A stretch of DNA of 64,000 nt from Theionarchaea archaeon (GCA_018992685.1 JACVGT010000034.1:14735-78734), one strand, 5' to 3'. Shown: positions 26,780 through 34,843, counted from the stretch's first letter. Numbers and translations are program-made. Notes: generated by a model from the sequence alone, not told the origin.

Positions 26780-27550
26780 TTACTTTTTCTGTTCCTTGGG
26801 TAAGAACGCACGCAGTATCTCAATGGGGAAGGGCAGCACGACAGTGCTGGCATTCTCTGCACTGACCTCACTGATTGTCCGCAGTGTTCTCAGCTGCAGT
26901 GCTATGGGCTCTGCTGCCATTACGTGAGCTGCCTCAGCGAGTTTCTGAGCAGCCTGGAACTCACCTTCTGCGTTGATGATCTTTGCTCGTCTATCTCGCT
27001 CTGCTTCTGCTTGAGCAGCCATTGCTCTCTGCATGGTTTTGGGGATTTCTACGTCTTTAATTTCCACAGTAGATACTTTGATTCCCCAAGGATCTGTGGC
27101 TTCATCAATAATCTCCTGGAGCTTGGTGTTGAGCTGCTCTCTCTCTGCAAGCAACTGGTCCAGATGAGCCTGACCAATCACACTTCTCAAGGTAGTCTGT
27201 GAGATCTGCTGCGTGGCTGCAATGAAGTTCTGAACCTGGACAATGGACTTTTCAGGGTCCATTACCCTGAAGTACACCACAGCATTCACCCGCACAGGGA
27301 CATTGTCCTTGGTGATTACCTCCTGCACAGGAACATCAATGACAGCAGTTCGCAGATCAATCCTGAACATCTTATCAACGAGGGGAATGATGAGAAACAG
27401 ACCGGGGCCCTTGGCACCCAGCAGTCTCCCCAGCCTAAAGATGACACCCCGTTCATATTCTTTCACGATCTTAATTGCGTTGCTCAGGAAGATTACTATT
27501 ATGAAGAATACAATGAAAATCGCCGGAAACAATGAACCGATATCGACCAT
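26780..27550 (-). CDS. Stomatin/slipin (SPFH-band 7) membrane protein
   Basis: 256 residues. A membrane segment (residues 7-28, LFPAIFIVFFIIVIFLSNAI) is followed by an SPFH domain (VKEYERGVIFRLGRLLGAKGPGL ... IDLRTAVIDVPVQEVITKDN) and a coiled-coil flotillin-like region (AMAAQAEAERDRRAKIINAEG). The partner protease NfeD, encoded just upstream, cleaves the C-terminal hydrophobic tail of stomatin in Pyrococcus (PH1511); the tail VVLPFPIEIL is present here. The ATG at 27550 follows GGAGGTGAT, which sits on the NfeD stop. Confidence 0.92.
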   Translation of the reverse strand: MVDIGSLFPAIFIVFFIIVIFLSNAIKIVKEYERGVIFRLGRLLGAKGPGLFLIIPLVDKMFRIDLRTAVIDVPVQEVITKDNVPVRVNAVVYFRVMDPEKSIVQVQNFIAATQQISQTTLRSVIGQAHLDQLLAEREQLNTKLQEIIDEATDPWGIKVSTVEIKDVEIPKTMQRAMAAQAEAERDRRAKIINAEGEFQAAQKLAEAAHVMAAEPIALQLRTLRTISEVSAENASTVVLPFPIEILRAFLPKEQKK

Positions 27551-27563
27551 TTTATCACCTCCA

Positions 27564-28892
27564 TTATGTTTCTTTCTCCACAATCAGGAGAAGACCCTCC
27601 CGGTCTATTACTCTCACTTTGTCACCTTTTTTGATCTTTTGCCTGGATTCGGCCTTCCACCGTTCTCCTCTGATCTTGATCTGTCCTTCAGGGTCCAGAT
27701 CCTCCACCGCCTTTCCTACCATGCCCAGGATTTCTTCTCCCCCCGTCTTTGCTTTGGAAAGGCGTAGCTTAACTACCTTGTATAGAGCAAAGGCGAAGAA
27801 GGTTGCGGTCACAATGGTTACAGCTATGATCACGTATCTGAACTCCACGTACCATTCCCTGGATACGAATCGAGACAACGTCTCCGTATCGCCGACGCCG
27901 ACTCTGAACAACATCAAAGAGCCGAAGAACAAGCAGACTGCTCCTGCTGAAACAAATAACCCAAAGGTTGGAGTTGCTGCTTCAATAATGAAGAATATAA
28001 ATGCTGCTATAATCAGAATAATGCCTCCCGCATTCAGATTTACGTATCCAAATCCGATTATGGCCAAAATCAGGCAGATGGCTCCCACCGTCTCTGGGAC
28101 ATGCCATCCAGGTGAAAGAAATCCGAAAATCAACCCATAGATCCCAATCATGAACAGCACATATGTGATGGTGGGGCTTGTTATTACGGAAAGGATTTTC
28201 TCGACGAGACCCATCTGGATCTCCACGATTTCGGCACCCTCAAGATGGAGCACCTGCACTTCACCAAATACAGGACCCCTGGTTTTCATCCCATCCGATT
28301 TCTCCAGAACCTCTGTTAAATCAGAGGCAATGACATCTGCCATGTCGGCCTCCAGCGCTTCTTCTGCAGTCAGGGTGAGGTTCTCCAACACGAATTTCTC
28401 AGCGAGTTCCGCATCCCGTCCATGGGATTCGGCCAGAGAACGCATGACACCTGCATAGAACCTCTTGTACTTTTCGGGGGCTTCCTGTATCTGCCCCGTC
28501 ATGGGGTCATAACCAATGATAGGTTCACAGGCCCCCATGGATGTTCCAGGTGCCATAGCCACTAGATGAGCCCCCATGGAGATGAACGTCCCTGCAGACG
28601 CTGCAATCGCTCCCTGAGGAGCTACATAAATGAGCACAGGAATCTGAGACTGGTCGATAAGCTGGATGATGCGCATCATGGCATCTCCTGCCCCCCCTGG
28701 CGTGTCAAGTTGAATAATGAGAGCGGACGCATCTTCTGAGACTGCAGTCTTAATTGCATCTTCAAAAACACGTTCCGTAGAAGGATTGATCTCTGCTGAA
28801 ATCTTGATTAAATAGACTTGCTTGGACTGAGCTCCGGCCTGGCAAGCCAAGAAGAGCATTGCAATGAAAAAATACAGATACACTTTTCTCAT
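27564..28892 (-). CDS. NfeD/ClpP-class membrane serine protease
   Basis: 442 residues: signal sequence (1-22), a ClpP-like protease domain (LIIQLDTPGGAGDAM, then GAIAASAGTFISMGAH with the catalytic Ser, and a Lys later in the domain), four or five membrane helices (about 235-350), and a C-terminal OB-fold NfeD domain (GKAVEDLDPEGQIKIRGERW). This is the long NfeD1 type, which cleaves stomatin. It forms an operon with stomatin. TTTAAATA at 28914-28921 (minus strand) lies 26 bases from the ATG, so the mRNA is leaderless. Confidence 0.92.
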   Translation of the reverse strand: MRKVYLYFFIAMLFLACQAGAQSKQVYLIKISAEINPSTERVFEDAIKTAVSEDASALIIQLDTPGGAGDAMMRIIQLIDQSQIPVLIYVAPQGAIAASAGTFISMGAHLVAMAPGTSMGACEPIIGYDPMTGQIQEAPEKYKRFYAGVMRSLAESHGRDAELAEKFVLENLTLTAEEALEADMADVIASDLTEVLEKSDGMKTRGPVFGEVQVLHLEGAEIVEIQMGLVEKILSVITSPTITYVLFMIGIYGLIFGFLSPGWHVPETVGAICLILAIIGFGYVNLNAGGIILIIAAFIFFIIEAATPTFGLFVSAGAVCLFFGSLMLFRVGVGDTETLSRFVSREWYVEFRYVIIAVTIVTATFFAFALYKVVKLRLSKAKTGGEEILGMVGKAVEDLDPEGQIKIRGERWKAESRQKIKKGDKVRVIDREGLLLIVEKET

Positions 28893-28913
28893 GGGGAGAT
28901 GTGATTCTAGAAA

Positions 28914-28921
28914 TATTTAAA
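28914..28921 (-). promoter_or_regulatory. TATA box, leaderless promoter of the NfeD-stomatin operon
   Basis: TTTAAATA, centre 26 bases from the ATG at 28892. Confidence 0.65.
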
Positions 28922-28982
28922 GGTTGTGGTTTTCACAGAAGAGATCGTTCTTGAGAGCTGGCAATAGTCTCGCGAAAAAAAG

Positions 28983-29075
28983 TGGACTGGGAGGGATTTG
29001 AACCCCCGGCCCCCTCCATTTTGGCTACCATTGATGTTGCCAAGGAGGTGCGCTTCCGAACTGCGCTACCAGCCC
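28983..29075 (-). tRNA. tRNA-Ala (GGC) with a 19-nt intron at the canonical 37/38 site
   Basis: The minus strand folds as a complete cloverleaf: acceptor GGGCTGG/CCAGTCC with the alanine identity pair G3:U70, U8, D stem GCGC/GCGC, anticodon stem CCTCC/GGAGG, 5-nt variable loop and T arm GGGGG-TTCAAAT-CCCTC. The loop between the anticodon stems is 26 nt in place of 7: TTGGCA, then a 19-nt intron (about 29019-29037), then one base. TTGGC can pair with GCCAA of the intron, as expected for a bulge-helix-bulge splice site. CCA is not encoded. A CTTTATATA box at 29099-29107 predicts a start about two bases before the mature 5' end. Confidence 0.92.
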
Positions 29076-29098
29076 TTACTATCACCGTGACATTATCG

Positions 29099-29107
29099 TA
29101 TATAAAG
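29099..29107 (-). promoter_or_regulatory. TATA box of the tRNA-Ala gene
   Basis: CTTTATATA on the minus strand. Its centre is 28 bases from the tRNA 5' end, giving a 1-2 base leader for RNase P. Confidence 0.65.
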
Positions 29108-29161
29108 ATTGTGGTAAAGTCTTCACAGCAGCAAGATGTCTCTGTCCCTAACCATGGAGTC

Positions 29162-29920
29162 CTAATAATTCTGACGCTTCTGGAGTTCTTGGGTGATTTT
29201 CACAATTCTCAGCATATCCAAGGCTTCTTCCCGGCTGGCTGCTGCAATATATCCACAGGAGACCATGATGCTGCCTTCCAGGTTCAGCCGCTTGATGGCC
29301 ACATCAATATCCTCGTTTCGGGGAGAAGGACTGCCTGAAATCTCCTTCCACAATTCATCCAGGGGAAAAGAAAGTAAGTCCTTAGTCTCAATATCATCGA
29401 AGTCATGCTTTTCTCTTCTGATGATCTTTATCTCTCTCCTGAGGTCTTGTACAGTACGTTTCAAATGCTCAGATTCCTCCAAGATCTTCTCCAGGAAGAT
29501 CTCTTTCTCTTTCAGTTCGGCGTATTCAGTTCGCATCTCCAGGTATTCTTCCTCCTTTGCCTTGAGGTTCTCTGCCTCTTCTTCAAGTTCTATCAGGCGA
29601 GACAGCATGCCGATGCAGTGCATGGCTGATCTGATCATCCCATCTCTCAACGCCTTCTTGATTTTTGATGTGTCGTCGCTACCAGGAAGTTGTACGTGTT
29701 CCACATGACCCACCGACAGATCGGACAGCTCATTCTCCAAATTCTCTGATGCTACCAGGAGAATGTCTGCTCCCTTTGCAGCTTTTCTCACCACCTGTGG
29801 ATCAGTAGTGGGTATAATGGAGGAAATGCTAACATCAATATCCATGAATGAGGAATCTTTCAGAATCTTGGACAGAATTTCAACCTTTTCAGGATCTGTG
29901 GCAATTCTGATATCGATCAT
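29162..29920 (-). CDS. Coiled-coil protein of unknown function, co-translated with eL37
   Basis: 252 residues, not recognised. Residues 1-85 form an alpha/beta domain ([20 protein letters not shown] ... [12 protein letters not shown]). Residues about 100-170 are a long Glu/Lys-rich coiled coil, and the last 70 residues are a small helical domain ([33 protein letters not shown]). Its ATG overlaps the eL37 stop in ATGA, so it is translated from the LSm-eL37 mRNA, which suggests an RNA or ribosome-linked role. There is no signal or membrane segment. Confidence 0.75.
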   Translation of the reverse strand: MIDIRIATDPEKVEILSKILKDSSFMDIDVSISSIIPTTDPQVVRKAAKGADILLVASENLENELSDLSVGHVEHVQLPGSDDTSKIKKALRDGMIRSAMHCIGMLSRLIELEEEAENLKAKEEEYLEMRTEYAELKEKEIFLEKILEESEHLKRTVQDLRREIKIIRREKHDFDDIETKDLLSFPLDELWKEISGSPSPRNEDIDVAIKRLNLEGSIMVSCGYIAAASREEALDMLRIVKITQELQKRQNY

Positions 29921-30081
29921 GACCTCTTACTCCATACGTACCCCCTGATTTTCCGTGATCTCCCGAAACCACAGCTAGAGCACCTTCGTTTCCGTATATG
30001 ATAAGAATGATTGCCACATCGTCTGCACCTGACATGGGTTCGTTTATTCTTCTTTCCAAAAGAAGGGGTACCTTTTCCCAT
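29917..30081 (-). CDS. rpl37e: Ribosomal protein eL37
   Basis: 54 residues beginning [19 protein letters not shown]. The zinc motif is [20 protein letters not shown] (CX2C...CX2C), followed by a basic [10 protein letters not shown] tail. This is the complete size for archaeal eL37, a large-subunit protein binding 23S rRNA. The gene lies 12 bases after the LSm gene, the conserved archaeal LSm-eL37 pair, and GGGTGGT precedes its ATG. It was found by direct reading because it is very short. Confidence 0.95.
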   Translation of the reverse strand: MGKGTPSFGKKNKRTHVRCRRCGNHSYHIRKRRCSSCGFGRSRKIRGYVWSKRS

Positions 30082-30093
30082 ACATACCACCCG

Positions 30094-30321
30094 CTATCTG
30101 ATGGTAGGTGAAATCAGAACGACGTTGTCTCCGCGGACCACCACATGACCCAGGCTTCGCACAGCTTCACCATTGTTCAATTCCTCTGCTTCTTCAAGCA
30201 CCAGATTCATGTGAATGTCATAACCAACCAGCTTTCCACGAAATTCTCGTGATCCTTTCAACTCCACGATTACATTACTGTCTAAGGCTTTGTGTATCAC
30301 ATCAAGCGGTTTTTCTGCCAA
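30094..30321 (-). CDS. LSm/Sm-like archaeal RNA-binding protein
   Basis: 75 residues: Sm1 motif [32 protein letters not shown] and Sm2 motif [13 protein letters not shown]. SmAP1 proteins form heptameric rings that bind U-rich RNA. The start is a TTG at 30321 with a strong GAGGTGAT four bases upstream; no ATG fits. A TTTAAATA box (30356-30363) gives a leader of about 12 bases. It is first in the LSm-eL37-coiled-coil operon. Confidence 0.94.
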   Translation of the reverse strand: MAEKPLDVIHKALDSNVIVELKGSREFRGKLVGYDIHMNLVLEEAEELNNGEAVRSLGHVVVRGDNVVLISPTIR

Positions 30322-30355
30322 AGAATCACCTCTGCCGACTCTAGGAAAAGGTAAG

Positions 30356-30363
30356 TATTTAAA
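30356..30363 (-). promoter_or_regulatory. TATA box of the LSm-eL37 operon
   Basis: TTTAAATA on the minus strand, 35 bases from the TTG start. This operon has a short leader with a Shine-Dalgarno sequence, unlike the leaderless genes around it. Confidence 0.65.
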
Positions 30364-30512
30364 GTTAACGGAAGGCCTCGTTCACGCAGGTTCTGTGAAA
30401 GTAAATGAGGTCAAAGATGGAACCAAGTTGCCTGTAACGCTGTTCTGGACACGCTCGATGCAGTTGGTGCTGTCGAGAGTGCCAGCTTTCACGCGTCAAT
30501 TCCTACGAAGCA

Positions 30513-30520
30513 TTTTTATA
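30513..30520 (+). promoter_or_regulatory. TATA box, leaderless promoter of the PUA gene
   Basis: TTTTTATA, centre 26 bases from the ATG at 30542. This favours that ATG over the GTG three bases before it. Confidence 0.65.
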
Positions 30521-30541
30521 TTCTAATGAGGATTTTCAGTG

Positions 30542-31036
30542 ATGGAAATAAAGAAGAGGCATGATCTGAAATCTTCAAAAGTCAAGGATCTCAAGAATCA
30601 GGTGAAGGAGGAGCTTGGTGAAGAATTCTCACATCTTCTGGACGGCACTCGATTTGAGGTCTGCACCACCGACACTGACATCAGCCTCATTGTGGTTGAC
30701 GGGACTCCCGTACTCATGCGGAAAAAAGTGCTATTCCCAACCCTGAAAGCATTTGTGGATGTTGACTGCAGAACCATCAAACATCATGTCACCGTGGACA
30801 TGGGGGCAGTTCCCTATGTCACGAATGGTGCAGATGTCATGCGTCCGGGCATCATCGAAATCGATGAATCTCTAGAGGCGGGAGATTTCGTGATCATCAC
30901 TGAAGAGCGACACGGGAAGCCTCTGGCTGTAGGGGAGACACTGTACAGCAGCAGGGAAATCATTGACATGGACCAGGGAAAGATGATAAAGACCATCCAT
31001 TACGTGGGAGATAAAATGTGGAAGCTCACTCTATAG
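30542..31036 (+). CDS. PUA-domain RNA-binding protein (MCT-1/Tma20-like)
   Basis: 164 residues: an N-terminal pre-PUA region (residues 1-75, LLDGTRFEVCTTDTDISLIVVDGTPVL) and a C-terminal PUA domain (HHVTVDMGAVPYVTNGADVMRPGIIEID...GDFVIITEERHGKPLAVGE). Archaeal members are single-copy and related to the eukaryotic ribosome-recycling factors MCT-1 and Tma20. Its gene is convergent with, and abuts, the HD hydrolase gene without any gap. Confidence 0.9.
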   Translation: MEIKKRHDLKSSKVKDLKNQVKEELGEEFSHLLDGTRFEVCTTDTDISLIVVDGTPVLMRKKVLFPTLKAFVDVDCRTIKHHVTVDMGAVPYVTNGADVMRPGIIEIDESLEAGDFVIITEERHGKPLAVGETLYSSREIIDMDQGKMIKTIHYVGDKMWKLTL

Positions 31037-31564
31037 CTATTCCGTCCTCATGGCCTCAACCATCCTGAATAACTCATCTATTTCAGGGGAGAAGTCCTTT
31101 CTGTTCCAATCGTTTTTCCAGAAGTGTTCAAGCCCCCGATACCCTGCTTTTTCATATCGAAGAGCCTGCATATACAGTTCCAATTTGTCGCATGCAGCCA
31201 CAATGTGGGCTTCTCGTGTTGAACGTCCAGCAAATTCCTTCCAGAGCTCAAGATATTCACCCGAGAGCATATCCCTGGCTGCGCGTTCCTCCGCTTTGTG
31301 TAGCACCGCCCTGCCCAGGTACTCTTGACTTTCATAGTGAATGTCTCCCAATTTAGATTCAGTGATGTCATGGATGAGTGCCATTTTGATCATTCTTTCA
31401 GTGTTCAGATGGAGTTGGTCTCCCAAGAGCATACTGAGAAGAGCCACTCCAAACGTGTGATCTGCAACACTTTCTGGCCTGTCTACTCCAGAAAGCTTCC
31501 ATCCTGTCCTGAAGACATCCTTCAGCTTTTCAGCTATCATCATAAACTGTATTACCTGGTTCAT
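31037..31564 (-). CDS. HD-domain hydrolase (YfbR/HDDC2-like 5'-nucleotidase)
   Basis: 175 residues: AEKLKDVFRTGW, then RPESVADHTFGVALLSMLL (first His), ALIHDITESKLGD (HD) and ACDKLELYMQAL (last Asp). This is the complete metal site of the YfbR-type family, which dephosphorylates deoxynucleoside monophosphates. I took the ATG at 31564 because the family begins there (AGGAGC lies just before it); the longer ORF to 31684 is probably leader. Confidence 0.85.
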   Translation of the reverse strand: MNQVIQFMMIAEKLKDVFRTGWKLSGVDRPESVADHTFGVALLSMLLGDQLHLNTERMIKMALIHDITESKLGDIHYESQEYLGRAVLHKAEERAARDMLSGEYLELWKEFAGRSTREAHIVAACDKLELYMQALRYEKAGYRGLEHFWKNDWNRKDFSPEIDELFRMVEAMRTE

Positions 31565-31793
31565 GCTCCTCTTGACACCAGAGCTCTTAAGTAGTTGTTG
31601 ACCTATGCACTCTTCCTTGGAGAGTTCCACGATTATCTGGCTCTGACTGTCTCCTCGTGTGGGCGTGGTGGGGCGTACCAACACAAAAAATCAAATGGGT
31701 TATTACTCACGTTGCCAGAGACACGAACTGCGAAGGATATCTAGTCCATCTTCACCATAATTTTTACCTTGAGTTGCCGACAAAACCGAAAAG

Positions 31794-31801
31794 TTTATAA
31801 A
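31794..31801 (+). promoter_or_regulatory. TATA box of the operon 31856-33086
   Basis: TTTATAAA. The predicted start site is near 31824, inside the inverted repeat at 31811-31829, so a bound repressor would cover it. The 291-base gap 31565-31855 otherwise holds no gene. Confidence 0.65.
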
Positions 31802-31810
31802 GGAGTATTC

Positions 31811-31829
31811 TGTTGTTACAGTGACAACA
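31811..31829. promoter_or_regulatory. Palindromic operator-like site over the transcription start
   Basis: TGTTGTTACAGTGACAACA is a near-perfect 19-bp palindrome (six-base perfect arms, 16 of 19 positions symmetric). It starts ten bases after the TATA box. Its position is typical of an archaeal repressor site, and the operon it controls encodes an HTH protein as third gene, so autoregulation is likely. Confidence 0.6.
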
Positions 31830-31855
31830 AAAAACCAAAATCAAAAGGTGATAAA

Positions 31856-32176
31856 ATGGACGAATTGACAGAAGAAAAAGCAGAAATCAGGATAGTGGCG
31901 GACAAGGGATCGCTTCAAGCTATAGAATATACTGTAGAATTGTTGCGAGAACTGATTCCCACACTTCCTGAGATCTCCAAGGAACAAGTAGAAGAGACAA
32001 TTGAGCTGATAAGTCAGGCCAAAGAGAAGATTCTCCCCGAGTTACCCACCTTCAAGGAGATGGTGGATACTCTGGGTGAACGGGAAGCAGAAGTGCGGAT
32101 CAGATTCAACAATCTTACAGTGGATGGCGAGACGCACGTGGTGGTCACTCCCTTCAAAAAGGTACACATCGCATGA
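31856..32176 (+). CDS. Hypothetical small acidic protein, operon gene 1
   Basis: 106 residues from the ATG at 31856, preceded by AGGTGAT. It is Glu-rich and helical in the middle (QAIEYTVELLRELIPTLPEISKEQVEETIELISQAKEKI, positions about 16-54), with a beta-type end (AEVRIRFNNLTVDGETHVVVTPFKK). I do not recognise it. It overlaps the next gene in ATGA. Given the operator and the HTH gene, it may be a structural or sensing subunit of a small regulated system. Confidence 0.7.
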   Translation: MDELTEEKAEIRIVADKGSLQAIEYTVELLRELIPTLPEISKEQVEETIELISQAKEKILPELPTFKEMVDTLGEREAEVRIRFNNLTVDGETHVVVTPFKKVHIA

Positions 32177-32565
32177 TTCCGGTAAGTTCGCTGCTCCGGA
32201 TGACTGACCTCATTCAGCAGGGGTCAGTGGAAATCCACATTGGCGAAAGCTCCATAGTGGTGGAACGTGATGTCATTACTGTTGATCTGTGTGGACTCAA
32301 GGATTCCTTGCTGATCAGCAGACAGGACATCCTTCCCCAGTTGAGACAGCTCTCAGAATTGTTCTCTCAGGAGGGCAAGACACTGGTGATAAAGTACGAG
32401 CATTCAAAAATGTTGAAATTGGGTGCGCATACAGACTCTGTGCTCCTGCGTCTGATCGGGCTGGACCGTGTTGCCATCAGAAACCCTGTGACTGTGTATC
32501 GATTCTTGAGAAGCCAGGGAAAGGGGGAGCTGCGCTACCCTCTCTTTCGTGAGGGATGCACATGA
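32173..32565 (+). CDS. Hypothetical protein, operon gene 2
   Basis: 130 residues, cytosolic, not recognised: a beta-rich first half (SVEIHIGESSIVVERDVITVDL) and a helical/basic second half (DILPQLRQLSELFSQEGKTLVIKYEHSKMLKLG). The gene overlaps its neighbours in ATGA on both sides, so the three proteins are made in step. Its GEAxxxxVERD-type strand pattern has no family that I can name. Confidence 0.7.
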   Translation: MIPVSSLLRMTDLIQQGSVEIHIGESSIVVERDVITVDLCGLKDSLLISRQDILPQLRQLSELFSQEGKTLVIKYEHSKMLKLGAHTDSVLLRLIGLDRVAIRNPVTVYRFLRSQGKGELRYPLFREGCT

Positions 32566-33086
32566 CAGAAGAAGAGGATCTGAGAAGAGAGGTCTTGCGG
32601 CTGAGAGAAGAGATCGACGAGCTAAAGTCGGACAAGAAGCATGAGGAAGAGGAGCGCATCATGAAGGCTCTGCAGTGGCTGAACCTGGGAGAGGCAAAAG
32701 CCAAAGCGTACATATACCTGGTGAGAAAGGGGAAAGCCACAGCAGACGATGTTGCAGAAGGCGCACAGCTCTACCCCACCACAGCCAGGGAAGTCCTGAA
32801 CAGTCTCACAGCCACAGGAATTGTCGAGAGGGAGAAGCTGGAAACAGACAGTGCAGGGAGAAAACCCTTTGTTTATACTCCCCTGCCCCCCTCAGAGCTT
32901 CTGAGGAAACAGGCTCACCATATTGAACAGACCCTCTCTGAGCTCTTACGACTGGAATTTGTTAAGAAAGAAGGGGAAATACAATTCAAGACACCCCTTC
33001 TTCCTATTAGAATTGAAATAAAGAGAGTACGGGGAGAAAAGGACAGGGAGTCTCAGGAACAGCAATCAAAAAAAGAAAGAGAATAG
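32562..33086 (+). CDS. TrmB-like winged-helix transcriptional regulator
   Basis: 174 residues: an N-terminal coiled coil (residues 3-30, EEEDLRREVLRLREEIDELK), then a TrmB-type wHTH (ALQWLNLGEAKAKAYIYLVRKGKATADDVAEGAQLYPTTAREVLNSL, positions 35-81; wing GIVEREKLET...FVYTPLP). A short helical dimerisation region and a charged tail (QEQQSKKERE) follow. It lacks the sugar-binding domain of true TrmB. It is the probable ligand of the palindrome upstream of the operon. The ATG at 32562 overlaps the preceding stop. Confidence 0.82.
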   Translation: MTEEEDLRREVLRLREEIDELKSDKKHEEEERIMKALQWLNLGEAKAKAYIYLVRKGKATADDVAEGAQLYPTTAREVLNSLTATGIVEREKLETDSAGRKPFVYTPLPPSELLRKQAHHIEQTLSELLRLEFVKKEGEIQFKTPLLPIRIEIKRVRGEKDRESQEQQSKKERE

Positions 33087-33089
33087 AGA

Positions 33090-33266
33090 TCAATCTTTGC
33101 CTAGAAAGATTGCTAAACCACCCAAGATGATGAGGAGCAGACCGATTCCTCCCTTTATGAGGATTATGAGCTCCTTGTACCATCCGAGTCCTGGGGACGG
33201 GAGCAAGGTCCATGCACCGATAATGATAGCGATGATCCCTCCCAACAAGATGACATACTTGTTCAT
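33090..33266 (-). CDS. Small two-helix membrane protein
   Basis: 58 residues starting MNKYVILLGGIIAIIIGAW, then a short polar turn (PSPGLGWYKE) and a second helix (KGGIGLLLIILGGLAIFLG) ending GKD. It was found by direct reading. The hydrophobic periodicity and a clean ORF between flanking genes support it. It converges on the TrmB-like gene with three bases between stops. The function is unknown; similar tiny GG-rich membrane proteins are common in archaea. Confidence 0.65.
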   Translation of the reverse strand: MNKYVILLGGIIAIIIGAWTLLPSPGLGWYKELIILIKGGIGLLLIILGGLAIFLGKD

Positions 33267-33550
33267 CTAGGTCACCATATGGAAGTATGACAGATACTCT
33301 TAAAAAGTTTTCGAATAAGAGAAAAGGAATTCTAAAAAGAAGGAAAATTCGTGCCACCAGTGCATCATTCTCAATTCAGTTTTGCCTTCTCATTCTTCTC
33401 GGGTTAATCAGAGGGAATGGATGTCCAGAATTTCGAGGAGATTGAGAGAGATCGGGGTTCGGTGGGTGATCTGATGGCGTACCATGAAAGGAGAGGGTTC
33501 AACGAACCTGAGTGCAAACCTTTTTTATGATACCCATCATGGATGTAGTG

Positions 33551-34309
33551 ATGACTGCGGTCAAGCTGAGAATCCAAGACCTCATAGAGGGTACTTTTGA
33601 CGGTACAAGTGTTCACACCCCTTTTGGTGAGGTTTCAGAAGCCAGAGTTCTGGGCACTCTTATTGACATTTTCACAACGGATGATGACAATTATATATCA
33701 TTGACACTCGATGATGGGACAGAGACGATTCGGATAAAAGCATGGCGACAGGATGTCAAGAAGCTGAAACAGTTTTCACGGGGGGACTTCATTGAGGTGG
33801 TGGGCAAGATCAGAGAGTACAATGAGGAGATCTACCTGACGCCAGAGGTTGTCTCAATTGTTTCTCCCAACCGATGGATTTTGCGGGAGCTTGAATTGAT
33901 GAAGATATATCTTGAAGCTGGCGGACCCTTGAAGAGAATGGAACCCAGGACGCAGAATGCACCACCAGGACAGCCAGCAATCTCAGAGGCAGAAGAGGAG
34001 CGTGACATATCCGGGGAATCTGTATCTCACCCCGGCGCAGTGCAGCCTGAAAAAAAGCTGCCGCCTTCGTTGCCCCCATCTGAAACGTCTGCGCCCGAAG
34101 TGGAGATTGGCCAGATTGAGGAATTCGAAATACTGGGAGAAGACGAGGTGGTGGAGACGGTGCTTGGTCTTCTGGAAGAGGCCATGACCAAAGAGGACCT
34201 CATAGAGCAATCTGGACTTGATGAAATAGACATTGAACTGTCACTGAGAGAGCTTCTGGATGAAAAGAAGATACAGAAAGAGGGAGATAAATATCGCAGG
34301 GTGAAATGA
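33551..34309 (+). CDS. RPA32-like OB-fold single-strand DNA-binding protein
   Basis: 252 residues: an OB fold at about 15-110 (ARVLGTLIDIFTTDDDNYISLTLDDGTETIRIKAWRQDV, FIEVVGKIREYNEEIYLTPE), a Pro/Glu-rich linker (about 130-190) and a C-terminal winged helix (VVETVLGLLEEAMTKEDLIEQSGL...LLDEKKIQKEGDKYRRV). This is the layout of the RPA2 subunit, which joins replication protein A and recruits repair proteins. A TTTATGA box near 33524 is 26 bases from the ATG at 33551; an ATG at 33539 is an alternative. No RPA1 or RPA3 gene is adjacent. The gap 33267-33550 shows no other gene. Confidence 0.85.
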   Translation: MTAVKLRIQDLIEGTFDGTSVHTPFGEVSEARVLGTLIDIFTTDDDNYISLTLDDGTETIRIKAWRQDVKKLKQFSRGDFIEVVGKIREYNEEIYLTPEVVSIVSPNRWILRELELMKIYLEAGGPLKRMEPRTQNAPPGQPAISEAEEERDISGESVSHPGAVQPEKKLPPSLPPSETSAPEVEIGQIEEFEILGEDEVVETVLGLLEEAMTKEDLIEQSGLDEIDIELSLRELLDEKKIQKEGDKYRRVK

Positions 34310-34354
34310 ATACGCTCCCCAGAAAAGATCAAAGGAGATTGGAAATCGCGAATG

Positions 34355-34843
34355 TCATGAGGTTTTTCGTGCAAAGTATATGATCAGGTAAATCCCCAGC
34401 GCCACAAGAACCAGGGCAAAGACATCTACGTCTTCCACAATGTGCTGTGACACCCCATAGATGATTGCCACGATTCCCAGGCCAACAGTAGCCTTGCTGA
34501 TGGGGATGCCTATTCTCGAACGAGCAAAGTTCAAGGACAGCCATATGATTCCCACACCAATGGGAATAGCTCCCTCCAGGTTCGTGTGATATACATTTTG
34601 TATTGTCCACACAAGCCCGATAAGTATGAAAAATGCTGCCCATGCTATGCCTTCAAGATTTCTACCCTGAGAACGATCTACCTCAACTCTGCCCTCAGAA
34701 ACACTCAGGGGTCCAACTCGCACTTTTTCTTCTCCTTTTTTGCCTTTCACTTCGATCGGCCCAACTCTGACATATGAGCCTTCTTCGTCTTCCCTCACTT
34801 TGAGGAAAGGAAGATCAACATCAACTTTTTTCTTCTCTGCCAC
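34355..34843 (-). CDS. Membrane protein with a polar N-terminal domain
   Basis: 162 residues. Residues 1-65 are charged with repeated VRVGPI/VRVGPLS strands (beta-rich, cytosolic). Then come four hydrophobic segments (IAWAAFFILIGLVWTI, AIPIGVGIIWLSL, VGLGIVAIIYGV, FALVLVALGIYLII). The start is a GTG at 34843 with AGGTGA before it. The N-terminal repeat recalls membrane-attached shaft-like domains, but I cannot assign a family. Confidence 0.7.
   Translation of the reverse strand: MAEKKKVDVDLPFLKVREDEEGSYVRVGPIEVKGKKGEEKVRVGPLSVSEGRVEVDRSQGRNLEGIAWAAFFILIGLVWTIQNVYHTNLEGAIPIGVGIIWLSLNFARSRIGIPISKATVGLGIVAIIYGVSQHIVEDVDVFALVLVALGIYLIIYFARKTS

Noticed and set aside
28982-29338. Plus-strand ORF of 118 codons across the tRNA gene
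   Set aside because: It reads through the antisense of the tRNA and of the coiled-coil gene. It is an artefact of the tRNA T-arm and the opposite-strand coding bias.
31769-31855. N-terminal extension of operon gene 1 to 31769
   Set aside because: It would put the TATA box and operator inside the coding region. The ATG at 31856 with AGGTGAT is preferred.
33385-33511. Possible box C/D RNA before the RPA-like gene (TGAT and CTGA strings)
   Set aside because: The C box is imperfect, the D box is not at the right distance, and no terminal stem is seen.
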